A stretch of DNA of 64,000 nucleotides, from the NCBI GenBank assembly GCA_963808965.1, contig CAWEHU010000019.1:129652-193651 (forward strand), in the 5' to 3' direction. Below, piece after piece: positions 52,806-60,691 of this stretch; position 1 is the first letter of the stretch; each line of letters opens with the position of its first letter. Both the position numbers and the translations under genes were made by a program. This stretch comes from CAWEHU01 sp963808965 (GTDB lineage: Bacteria; Pseudomonadota; Alphaproteobacteria; Acetobacterales; Acetobacteraceae). The notes beneath the pieces were generated by a model, which saw only the letters and a list, made by a program, of their open reading frames with translations, did no database searches and was not told where the DNA came from.

Positions 52806-53552
52806 ATGGGCGGCGTCGAGGATTTCTTCCGCTGGCTGGCCGACGCGCACGGGATCAACGTCTCGGTGGCCTACGACGCGTACGACCGCAGCCGGTTCCT
52901 GCGAGGCCTATGGACGACGCTATGGCTTTCGATTGGCTCCGGCGCCGCCTCCGTCGTGATCGGCTTGGCGGGCGCCGCGCTGCTGATCGGTCGCTCCCGC
53001 CTGCTGCGGGTGCTCACCCGCGCCTACGTGGAAGTGTTCCGCAACACGCCGCCGCTCGTGCAGCTCTTGTTCTTCTACTTCGCCGTAGGCGGGCTGCTGC
53101 CAATGGTGAGGGACCGCTACGGCGCACAGATCCCGGTGGTGTCGAATCTCGGTTGGGCGCTGGTCTCGTTCAGCCTGTTCGCGGGTGCGTTCAACGCCGA
53201 GATCTTCCGCTCCGGTCTGGAGGCGGTGCCCACCGCAACGGAGGAGGCCGCGGAGTCGCTGGGCTACACGCGCATACAGACGCTTAGCTACATCACAATG
53301 CCACTTGCCCTGCGGGTCTGCCTGCCGGCGCTGGGCAACAATCTGATAAACTTGGTCAAGACAACTTCGCTCGCCTATGCGATCGCTGTGCCGGAGCTGC
53401 TCTACTCCGCCTCGCAAGTGTGGTCCGAGAGCATGAACGTTCGCGAAATGATGAACGTGCTCCTGTTGGCATACATCCTCTTGATCGCGCTCCTAGTCTG
53501 GGCCTTGCAGCGATGGGAGCGCGCGCTGCGCCTGCCGGGCTGGACACTATGA
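52806..53552 (+). CDS. Amino-acid ABC transporter permease 1
   Basis: A HisM/GlnP-type permease of 248 residues. About five membrane segments are visible, with RAYVEVFRNTPPLVQLLFFYF, the signature of this permease family, and the EAA loop ATEEAAESLGYTRIQTLSYI. It lies 18 bp after the binding-protein gene; its stop overlaps the next permease start (ATGA). The N-terminal 40 residues contain an unusual soluble stretch (HGINVSVAYDAYDRSRFL). Confidence 0.93.
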   Translation: MGGVEDFFRWLADAHGINVSVAYDAYDRSRFLRGLWTTLWLSIGSGAASVVIGLAGAALLIGRSRLLRVLTRAYVEVFRNTPPLVQLLFFYFAVGGLLPMVRDRYGAQIPVVSNLGWALVSFSLFAGAFNAEIFRSGLEAVPTATEEAAESLGYTRIQTLSYITMPLALRVCLPALGNNLINLVKTTSLAYAIAVPELLYSASQVWSESMNVREMMNVLLLAYILLIALLVWALQRWERALRLPGWTL

Positions 53553-54373
53553 GGGGCGCGTTGCCGGTGCTGACGGCACCCGTCGCACGCCCCGCCCTCA
53601 CCCTTACCCGCGCGCTGGCCTGGCCCTGGCTGCTGCTGGGTCTGGCCATAGTGCTGGCCAGGGCCGCGCCGGGGCAGCCAGCCGGGGCAATGCAGGCCGA
53701 CACGTTTGCCGTCCTGCTAAAGTGGCTGCCACTCGTGCTGAGCGGATTCCTGTTCAACCTGCTCGTCGGCGTTCTGGCGATGGCGCTCGGCACCGCTGCG
53801 GGCCTGCCGCTTGGGCTGACGCAGCTGGCCGCGTACCGTCCGGTGCGGGCCAGCGGCTGGCTCCTGATCCAGTTCCTGCGCAACGTGCCGTGGCTTGTTC
53901 TGCTGTTCTACGTCATGTTCTTGCTGCCGTTCGAGGTGCGCGTCCTCGGCCTCACCTTTCCGGTGCCGGCCTGGGCCAAGGCGGTGGTGGGGCTCGCCCT
54001 TCCGGTCGCGGCCAACGTCGCGGAAATCGTTCGCGGCGGGCTCCTGTCCATTCCCGTGGTGCAGTGGGAGAGCGCGGAGAGCCTCGCCTTCTCGCGTCGG
54101 CAGGTGCTGCTCATGGTCATCCTCCCGCAGGCATTCCGGCGCATGCTGCCGCCCTGGATGAACCTGTATGCGATCGTGGTGATGGCCACGACCCTGATCT
54201 CTGTCGTTGGCATTCAGGACGGGCTTACGGCAGTGCGCGCGGCCGTCGCCGCCGAGGCGCGGCCCAACCTGATGATGCCGTTCTATCTCCTGCTGCTCGC
54301 GCTATTCTTTGCTCACACCTATCCGATCGCACGGCTCACCCGCGCGCTCGAGCGGCGAATGCGTCGCGGATGA
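53549..54373 (+). CDS. Amino-acid ABC transporter permease 2
   Basis: The second HisQ/HisM-type permease, 274 residues, with an ATG that overlaps the preceding stop. It carries LIQFLRNVPWLVLLFYVMFL and the coupling loop SAESLAFSRRQVLLMVILPQ. Several hydrophobic helices are evident. It overlaps the ATPase start by four bases, so binding protein, two permeases and ATPase form one tightly coupled operon. Confidence 0.93.
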   Translation: MRGALPVLTAPVARPALTLTRALAWPWLLLGLAIVLARAAPGQPAGAMQADTFAVLLKWLPLVLSGFLFNLLVGVLAMALGTAAGLPLGLTQLAAYRPVRASGWLLIQFLRNVPWLVLLFYVMFLLPFEVRVLGLTFPVPAWAKAVVGLALPVAANVAEIVRGGLLSIPVVQWESAESLAFSRRQVLLMVILPQAFRRMLPPWMNLYAIVVMATTLISVVGIQDGLTAVRAAVAAEARPNLMMPFYLLLLALFFAHTYPIARLTRALERRMRRG

Positions 54374-55125
54374 ATGTGCAGGCGCGCGGACTCGGCCCGC
54401 CACTCGTCGTGCTGCGCGACGTGGAGAAGCGCTTCGGCGCCTACCCCGTGTTGCAGGGAATCTCCTTGCAGGTGACCCGCGGGGAGACGGCCTGCATCAT
54501 CGGGCCGTCCGGCTCGGGCAAGAGCACGCTTGTGCGCTGCATCAACGCCCTGGTGCCCGTCTCATCCGGCTCCATCCAGGTGAACGGGCGCGAGGTGAAC
54601 GACCCCCGCCTGGACAAGCTCGCCTTGCGGCGCGACGTCGGCATCGTCTTTCAACAGTACAACCTGTTCCCCCATCGCACCGCGTTGCAGAACGTAGCCA
54701 TGGCGCAAGTCCACGTACTGCGCCGGGCGAGGGCGGAGGCGGAGGCGCGGGCGCGGGTCCTGCTCGCCAAAGTGAGGCTGGCCGACAAGCTGGACTACTA
54801 CCCCGGCGAGCTCTCGGGCGGGCAGCAGCAGCGCGTCGCCATTGCTCGATCGCTCGCGATGGACCCCAAGGTGATGCTGTTTGACGAGGTCACCGCGGCG
54901 CTCGACCCCGAGACAAAGAAGGAGGTGCTCGTCACGATCCAGGAGCTCGCGGCGGAGGGCATGACCTGCATCATCGTCACGCATGAGATGAGCTTCGCCC
55001 GCCGGCTCGCTGACATGGTGTACTTCACCGATGGCGGCAAGATCGTCGAGCACGGACCACCGACGCAGGTGCTTGACGAGCCCCGCGAGGCACGCACCCG
55101 CGCCTTCCTCGAGCAAGTGCTGTGA
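54370..55125 (+). CDS. Amino-acid ABC transporter ATP-binding protein
   Basis: A GlnQ/HisP-type ATPase of 251 residues beginning at ATG 54370. Walker A GPSGSGKSTLVRCIN, Q-loop VFQQYNLFPH, signature LSGGQQQRVAIARSL, Walker B VMLFDEVTAALDPE and switch IIVTHEMSFARRLAD are all intact. No C-terminal regulatory domain is present, as normal. It completes the importer; 46 bp later an IS630-type element begins. Confidence 0.95.
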   Translation: MNVQARGLGPPLVVLRDVEKRFGAYPVLQGISLQVTRGETACIIGPSGSGKSTLVRCINALVPVSSGSIQVNGREVNDPRLDKLALRRDVGIVFQQYNLFPHRTALQNVAMAQVHVLRRARAEAEARARVLLAKVRLADKLDYYPGELSGGQQQRVAIARSLAMDPKVMLFDEVTAALDPETKKEVLVTIQELAAEGMTCIIVTHEMSFARRLADMVYFTDGGKIVEHGPPTQVLDEPREARTRAFLEQVL

Positions 55126-55171
55126 CGCATGGGAAGGGGTCACGTGGGATTCTCTCTGGCGGTGTACGCTA

Positions 55172-55915
55172 GAGCATTTTCCCTACGGCTGTCCGTATCC
55201 TGAGTTGGCGAAATAATTGGCCGGTTCGTCGGGCCGAAACGCCTGCATGAGGACGCCGATGATGTCCCACAAGGCCTCTACGGTGCGCGCAGCCGCCTTG
55301 CGCAGAAGCGCCTTGAGTTTCGCGAACGCCTGCTCGATCGGATTGAAATCGGGTGAATACGGCGGCAGATACAGCAGCGTTGCCCCCGCAGCCTCGATGG
55401 CGTCCCGTACGCCACGGCTCTTATGGCTGCTGAGATTATCCATGATCACGATGTCGCCGCGGCGCAGGCAGGGAGCGAGAAACTGGCGGACATAGGCCAG
55501 GAAACTCTCGCCGTTCATTGCCCCGTCCAGCACCAGCGGCGCGATCAGACCATCCTGGCGTAGTCCGGCGACGAAGGTGGTGGTCTTGCGATGACCATAG
55601 GGGACCGCCGCAACAACCCGTTCGCCGCGCCGGGCCCGACCGTAGCGCCCGGCCGTGTTGGTCGCGGCGGAACATCACTCTGAGGGACGACCCACTCTCG
55701 CCGCCAGCCCGGTGGCCCCATTACCCCACTGACAGAAAACCGTTCGCCAAGCGGCACACGCGCGGCCGCCAGCACCCGATCGCGCAAATCCTGCCCATAA
55801 GGCAAACCCTGCCGCCACGCATGACCGCCTCCGGCTCGAAACCGGAGTCCTATGGATCACATGACGCGCCCGTTTCGGAATCCCCAAAGCGATTTCAGCC
55901 GCAGGGAAAATGCTC
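55172..55915 (-). mobile_element. Internally deleted IS630-family element with intact ends
   Basis: The element is bounded by near-perfect terminal inverted repeats, GAGCATTTTCCCTACGGCTG at the left and its inverted copy (one mismatch) at the right, each beside a TA (55170-55171 and 55916-55917), the duplicated target of the IS630/Tc1 group. It is only 744 bp long against roughly 1 kb for complete relatives. Its transposase lacks its middle. The right end sits exactly on the asparaginase stop codon. Confidence 0.88.
55183..55805 (-). pseudogene. IS630-family transposase, internally deleted
   Basis: On the minus strand the N-terminus (MPYGQDLRDRVLAAARVPLG) matches IS630 transposases. The helix-turn-helix and first catalytic part are then lost. 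Sequence resumes with GRYGRARRGERVVAAVPYGH, TTTFVAGLRQDGLIAPLVL, the second catalytic Asp in GDIVIMDNLSSHKSRGV and the final Glu in LPPYSPDFNPIEQAFAKL, ending at 55183. It cannot be active alone but could be mobilised in trans. Confidence 0.83.
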
Positions 55916-56990
55916 TAATAGCGATTGAAATAATCCTGCAGCGCTCCTGGATCCTGCGTCTTTGTCAGAGCGAGCATCAGGAGCACGCGGGCTTTCTGTG
56001 GATTGAGTTCGCCGCCGGCAATGAAATGCAGCTTGTCGTCATCCACTTCGACATTCCTGTACACCGCGCCGCTGCCGGTACGGCTGCTGCGCACGACGGC
56101 GACGCCGGCCTTCACGGCATCCTGCAAACCCTCGAGTGCCACGGTCGTCATGTTGCCGTCGCCCACCCCGGCAACAACGATCCCCTTCGCCCCGTCCTTG
56201 ACCGCCAAGTCAATAAATTCCCGCCCCATGTTCGCGTAAGCGTAGACGATCTCCACCTTCGGTAAGACGCCGAGATCATCAACCGAGAAGGCGCTGCTAT
56301 CTCCGAAGGTCGTTGCAGGCCGGGAGAAGAAGGAACCGCCGAACCCTCGACCCGACCCGCCGGACCGCGATTAGGCGATTTGAAAGTGTCCAGGGCAGTC
56401 GTGTTCTGTTTCTCGACCTCCCGGGCGTAATGGATTCGATCGTTCAATACGACGAGGACGCCGCGATCGCGCCCCTCCGGACTGGTCGCCACGGCCGCGG
56501 CCTCATACAGGTTCATCGGGCCATCAGCGCCGAGCGAGGTGGCCGGTCGCATGGAACCTACCATGACGATCGGCTTCTTCGTGTGAATGACCAGGCCGAG
56601 AAAGTAGCTAGTCTCCTCCATGGTGTCCGTTCCGTGCGTGACGACGACGGCATCCACATCGGGTTGCCTGACCAGCTCGTTGACGCGCTTCGCGAGCTTG
56701 AGCCAGACCTCGTTGTTCATGTCCTGGCTGCCGATGTTCACGAGCTGCTCGCCCGTGACATCCGCCAGATCCTTCATCTGCGGGGCGGCGTCGATCAGCC
56801 GCTGCACGTCGAATGTGCCGGACTGGTAACCCATCTGCCCGGCGGCGGGCTGTGCGCCCGCGATCGTTCCGCCAGTCGCGACGATTTGGATGTGTGGCTT
56901 CGCCACAGAAGCGCCGGGTGACAGGAAAGCGAAGCCAACCGCCAGGCCGCTAAGGGCAAATAGCCGCTTCAGTCCTACTGATCTAGCCAC
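55915..56990 (-). pseudogene. ansB: Periplasmic L-asparaginase II-like protein, one frameshift, stop codon formed by IS end
   Basis: A type II asparaginase that hydrolyses asparagine to aspartate in the periplasm. The signal peptide (VGLKRLFALSGLAVGFAFLS) is followed by QIVATGGTIAGAQPAAGQMG (first catalytic Thr), VVVTHGTDTMEETSYFLGLV (second Thr-Asp pair) and MVGSMRPATSLGADGPMNL. After GRVEGSAV one base is missing near 56325; the rest resumes as RPATTFGDSSAFSVDDLGVL, IVYAYANMGREFIDLAV and ends QDYFNRY. The terminal TAG uses TA from the IS630 target and G from the element's first base. Confidence 0.87.
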
Positions 56991-57184
56991 CGGATGTTTC
57001 CTCCGAGTGGGAGGCTATTGCCAAACTCCCTCATGGTTCAAGCCCCTGCCCCCCTTCCCAAGCGGAACCACGCTGCTGAACAGCTGACGGTGGCCACGGT
57101 CGTTGCTGGCATCGGCCAGCAATCTTCGGTAGCGTCCTGACCACGATGTCGCTCGTGTCGGTACTCCCACGCGCACGAACTCAT

Positions 57185-57518
57185 CTCACCCATCGCCCGC
57201 GAGGGACGCCGATCCGCCGGACGGCGGAACCTGTATTTACTTCTCCTATGCGTTGCCGCTCGATAAGCGTGGTGAGACTGTCGGCCCTCGCCATATAGAC
57301 GCAATGGTATTCTTGGTAAGCGACGCCGCTGCGGTCGTCGACGACGCTATAGATCATCAGCGTGGGCGCGCCGCGCCGGCTTCGACCCAAGGCGGGCAGT
57401 CGATCTGCTTCAGGTCGGAGGGGCTGAGGTCGAAATGCCAGAGCGCGTTGCTGTGCTCCGCCTGAAAGCGCACCGCCGCCGGCGGGCGCGTCATCCGGTC
57501 ATGGTCGTAGCCCCATAA
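57185..57518 (-). pseudogene. DDE-integrase-type transposase, central fragment (split by IS5)
   Basis: Minus-strand sequence reads LWGYDHDRMTRPPAAVRFQA, EHSNALWHFDLSPSDLKQID (first catalytic Asp of an integrase core) and, after a frameshift near 57375, LMIYSVVDDRSGVAYQEYHC (second Asp). The remaining C-terminus is lost after about residue YHCVY. It is the continuation of the N-terminal fragment at 58584-58988; an IS5 element lies between them. The flank 56991-57184 holds nothing I recognise. Confidence 0.8.
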
Positions 57519-57521
57519 TCT

Positions 57522-58583
57522 GAGAGTCGAACTCGAATCGCCATCGTGACGCTTCAGTATGTTGATTTGGTTTGGAAATCTGGCCTATCACGGCAACTCA
57601 AGCGGCCGCCAGACGTCGCATCATCAGCTTGACACTGGTGATATAAAGCCAAGTCACTGCGCTTTGGATTGTCGCCTCGAAGTCTTTGGCCAGGCGACGG
57701 TTGCGGTTGAGCCATGCGAAGGTGCGTTCGACCACCCATCGCCGGGGCAGCAGGACGAAGCCCTTGGCGGCGTCTGATCGCTTGACGATCTCGATGGTCC
57801 AGCCGCCGAGATTTTCGAGGACACCCTTCAGCTTGTCACCCGCATAGCCGCCGTCGGCGAAGACATGGCGCAACCAGGGAAAGGCGCTACGAACGCTCGC
57901 CAACAGGTCTGGCGCTCCATCGCGATCCTGGATGTTGGCGGGGTGAACGATCATCCCGACCGGCAGGCCGATCGTATCGGTGAGAATATGGCGCTTTCGG
58001 CCCTTGATCATTTTCTCGGCCGCATAACCGCGCGGACCGCCAGCCTCCGTGGTCTTGACCGACTGGCTGTCGATCACGCCCGCGGTCGGACTTGCCTCGC
58101 GGCCCGCGGCCTCGCGCACCGACATCAGCAGCGCCTGATTGATGGTCTGCCACGTCCCGTTGTCCCGCCAAGCATAGAAATACCGCTGCACCGTCGTGAA
58201 CGGAGGGAACTCCTTCGGCAGCAGGCGCCATTGGCAGCCCGACTGCGCGATGTAGAAGATCGCATCGACGACATCTCGCAAGTCGGTCTCGCGCGTCCGC
58301 CCGCAACTTGCCGCCGGGGGGAGGTGCGGTTCGATGACGCCCCACTCCTCGCCGGTGGTGTCGCTTGCGTAGCGCAGCCCATCGCGCCGATACTTGGCGC
58401 GCGTGATTTCAGTCCAGGCCATCGAGGCATTCTCCCGTGTTCTTCGCAACCACGAGAGAATCGAAGCCGCTGAAATCACGCAACCCCTTATGATGGCCAC
58501 CGGCAGCAAGGTGACCCAGCCACCACCCACTTCGTTGAATTGACTCGATAATCTATTCCGGAGCCATTCCGGGTCAGCCTCTG
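57522..58583 (-). mobile_element. IS5-family insertion sequence nested in another transposase gene
   Basis: A complete-looking IS of about 1.06 kb with an intact transposase. TCTGAGA occurs at both borders (57519-57525 and 58580-58586), so the target duplication lies within this heptamer; exact ends are uncertain by a few bases. The ends share a weak inverted repeat beginning GAG (GAGTCGAACTCGAAT / GAGGCTGACCCGGAAT). Removing the element rejoins the two halves of the host transposase at its codons for RYLR/LWGYD. Confidence 0.8.
57598..58422 (-). CDS. IS5-family transposase (IS1031/IS427-like group)
   Basis: An intact 274-residue DDE transposase. ATG 58422 gives MAWTEITRAKYRRDGLRYAS; then DTTGEEWGVIEPHLPP, the first catalytic Asp in AGVIDSQSVKTTEAGGPRGY, the second in HVFADGGYAGDKL and Glu in RRWVVERTFAWLNRNRRLAKDFE. 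An open frame extends upstream to 58530 but adds an unlikely leader. It appears functional and is among the youngest insertions here, since it disrupts another element. Confidence 0.92.
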   Translation of the reverse strand: MAWTEITRAKYRRDGLRYASDTTGEEWGVIEPHLPPAASCGRTRETDLRDVVDAIFYIAQSGCQWRLLPKEFPPFTTVQRYFYAWRDNGTWQTINQALLMSVREAAGREASPTAGVIDSQSVKTTEAGGPRGYAAEKMIKGRKRHILTDTIGLPVGMIVHPANIQDRDGAPDLLASVRSAFPWLRHVFADGGYAGDKLKGVLENLGGWTIEIVKRSDAAKGFVLLPRRWVVERTFAWLNRNRRLAKDFEATIQSAVTWLYITSVKLMMRRLAAA

Positions 58584-58988
58584 AGATAGCGGTTGGCGGT
58601 TGCCTTGCTCAGTAAGCCAGGCGGCAACCGCACCCAGCCGTCCGGGGTCTCAAGCCCATGCTCCTCCAGGATCTGGATCGCCCGCGCCGTCGAGAGATGC
58701 CGGCCCTTGCCGTTCAAGGTGCAGCTTCATCGCCGCGATCGTCTCGCAGTAGCGCTCCAGATCGGGCACCCAAATGATCTTTGGCTTGCCGCGGTCCGAC
58801 CGGTGTAGCGGCTTGGGACGCAGCTGCTGGCGCAAGTCGCGATAGATAGTCGCGCGCGACGTGCCGTAGAGCGCCGCCGCCTTGGCGACCAGACCCTTGC
58901 GGTCGGGATGTCGCGCCGGCAGCGTCTCCAGCCGATGGCGCAAGCTGATCAGCGCCTCGCGCGGGATACGCGACGCGACGTCAGCCAT
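58584..58988 (-). pseudogene. DDE-integrase-type transposase, N-terminal fragment (split by IS5)
   Basis: Starts at ATG 58988: MADVASRIPREALISLRHRL, an HTH region with YGTSRATIYRDLRQQLRPKP and HRSDRGKPKIIWVPDLERYC. A frameshift near 58715 moves it to GKGRHLSTARAIQILEEHGL and LPPGLLSKATANRYLR, where the IS5 element interrupts. Its start overlaps the resolvase stop by eight bases, so the two belonged to one transposon operon. The rest of the gene is at 57185-57518. Confidence 0.8.
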
Positions 58989-59547
58989 TGGCCCCTCCCA
59001 GATAGCTGTAGAGCGTCGGTTTCAAGAATCTCCCATCTCCGGCAGATCTCGCCGATCGTGTGCTGCTTGCGTTGTAGAGCGCGACGGCGTGCCCACGCTT
59101 CTCGGGATCGAGCAGCTTCGGCCGCCCGCCGCTGCGGCCGTGCGCCCGCGCCGCGGCCAGCCCGGCCTGCGTCCGCTCGCAAGTCAGGGCGCGCTCGAAC
59201 TCAGCCAATGCCGCAAAAAGATGGAAGGTGAACTTGCCGTTGATTGTCGCGGTGTCGATGCCCTCGGTCAGGGAGCGGAGCTCAACCCCACGTTCCTGCA
59301 ACGAACGGATCAGCCCGATCAGGTCCGACATCGACCGGCCGAGCCGGTCGAGCCGCCAGACCATCAGCTGATCACCCGCCCGCGCCACTTCCAGCGCAAG
59401 CGTCAGGCCCGGCCGCGCCGCCTTGGCGCCGCTCATGCGATCCTCATAGATGCGGCCGCACCCCGCCCGGGTCAGAGCGTCGCGTTGCAGATCGAGGTTC
59501 TGGTCCTCGGTCGAGACGCGCGCACAGCCGATCGCGACCACGCTCAT
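58981..59547 (-). CDS. Serine resolvase/invertase-family recombinase
   Basis: A 188-residue small serine recombinase. ATG 59547 begins MSVVAIGCARVSTEDQNLDL with the catalytic serine in ARVSTEDQ, then YEDRMSGAKAARPGL, the arginines in VWRLDRLGRSMSDLI and FHLFAALAEFERALTCERT. The C-terminal HTH is garbled by two compensating indels: the expected KQHTIGEICRR lies in another frame before LKPTLYSYLGGANG. The catalytic domain is intact, but DNA recognition may be impaired. The same open frame continues upstream into a lipoprotein gene. Confidence 0.85.
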   Translation of the reverse strand: MSVVAIGCARVSTEDQNLDLQRDALTRAGCGRIYEDRMSGAKAARPGLTLALEVARAGDQLMVWRLDRLGRSMSDLIGLIRSLQERGVELRSLTEGIDTATINGKFTFHLFAALAEFERALTCERTQAGLAAARAHGRSGGRPKLLDPEKRGHAVALYNASSTRSARSAGDGRFLKPTLYSYLGGANG

Positions 59548-59577
59548 GGGCAGGAAATACGTAGAGGGTTCCGGTTC

Positions 59578-59695
59578 GCAGACCTTGAAGGCGGTGCACA
59601 TCGCGCTCGGCGTCCGGGCGGACGGGATGAAGGAGATTCTCGGCCTCTGGATCGAGCAGAACGAGGGTGCCAAGTTCCGGCTCCGCGTCGTGAAG
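59578..59695 (+). pseudogene. IS256-family transposase fragment (short)
   Basis: About 40 codons on the plus strand read KAVHIALGVRADGMKEILGL followed by WIEQNEGAKFRLRV, a conserved central segment of IS256/mutator transposases of the 'LGLWIEQTEGAKFW' subgroup. Both sides are unrelated. It lies antisense to, and at the 3' end of, the lipoprotein frame. It differs in subgroup from the IS256 copy at 60692. Confidence 0.75.
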
Positions 59696-60240
59696 GGACC
59701 CATTCGACTGCACGTGGTGCTGACTGTTCGAGGACGGTTCGTCTGCTGAAGCGCTGCGAAGCCCGTCAGCAGATTCCCGAGTGCGGCAGACTGCTGGGCT
59801 TCCCGCTGCGCCTGTGCCATCTGAATCTGGGCGTTTGCCATTCGAGCAGCGTTGAAGCGATTGCGAGCTTCGGTCGAAAGCTGTGCCTGGACTTGCGCCC
59901 TTTGCAGACGGGCATCCTCTCGCGAGATCTCTCCGCGATCCATCTTGGCGGCAAGAGCGATATCGTAAGCCCAGGCGAGTTCGAAGAGGTCGGGATTGGC
60001 GACGAACGGTTTGACCGTTCGATCAAAGGCGGCGCTCTCACAGCTTACGCTTCTCAGGTAATTGCCTTGTCGAGCAGGCCACGTCGCCAGACACTTCGAC
60101 TGTTCGGCGGTGAATTCGGCCTTTGCCGTCGCAGCTCGCTTCTGCATCTCGGCCCGTTGAGTCGCGGCGCAGCCGCCGAGAGCGGGAGCGATTGCCAAAA
60201 TCGTAAGCCGGACTGCGACTCGCGGTCTCTTCACGAACAA
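59690..60240 (-). CDS. Lipoprotein of unknown function, 3' end replaced by mobile DNA
   Basis: From ATG 60240 a lipoprotein signal is clear (RLTILAIAPALGGCAA; lipobox LGGC). The mature part has KCLATWPARQGNYLRSVSCE, VANPDLFELAWAYDIALAAK, DRGEISREDARLQRAQVQAQ and a glutamine-rich helix. It resembles small alphaproteobacterial lipoproteins with an A/Q-rich C-terminus ending TTC.R.G. The TTCSRMG ending is seen near 59700, but no stop follows. The frame runs on antisense through the IS256 fragment into the resolvase (stop 58981), giving a 419-codon chimeric frame. Confidence 0.7.
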
Positions 60241-60313
60241 CCCCCAAAGGAAGGGGCGCCCAAGTTAGTTGCGCATCGTTTATGAGGTATTAAGGGTGCC
60301 GCTGGTCCGATGG

Positions 60314-60529
60314 TCAGGCCGCCCGCTGCGGCCTGCCTTGCCGAGAGCGGACCTTGGTTATGACCACCCGGCCTGAGACCTTTTCAGTGACCTTCCAGCT
60401 GATCTCGACGTTCTGACCCCCAGCGATCGCCTGTCTCGCGATGAAGTAGACCGCGATTACGGCAGCAAGCGCTACGAGAGGCCACGCCAAGGTCGCCGCG
60501 ATGTCCAGGGTGTGATCGGTGCTCGGCAC
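60314..60529 (-). CDS. Small single-pass membrane protein, hypothetical
   Basis: A possible 71-residue protein from GTG 60529: a short polar start (PSTDHTLDIAATL), one hydrophobic helix (AWPLVALAAVIAVYFIARQA) and a basic beta-like tail (VEISWKVTEKVSGRVVITKV). The composition is that of a real small membrane protein. It is 74 bp upstream of the lipoprotein on the same strand, so the two may be a small envelope operon. No family recognised. Confidence 0.55.
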   Translation of the reverse strand: MPSTDHTLDIAATLAWPLVALAAVIAVYFIARQAIAGGQNVEISWKVTEKVSGRVVITKVRSRQGRPQRAA

Positions 60530-60691
60530 CGATCTTCGCCCAGGAATGGAAATTGGCAGGGGTTCTCTTGCTTGTATCCTCAGAAGGTCTAGTCCGGTGC
60601 CGTCGCAGGAGTGGTTGAAATTCAAGGCGGTGTAGTCTCCGGCTGAGACAACAAGCCGGCTCGGCGGTGAGACGCCGAAGGAGACCACACC

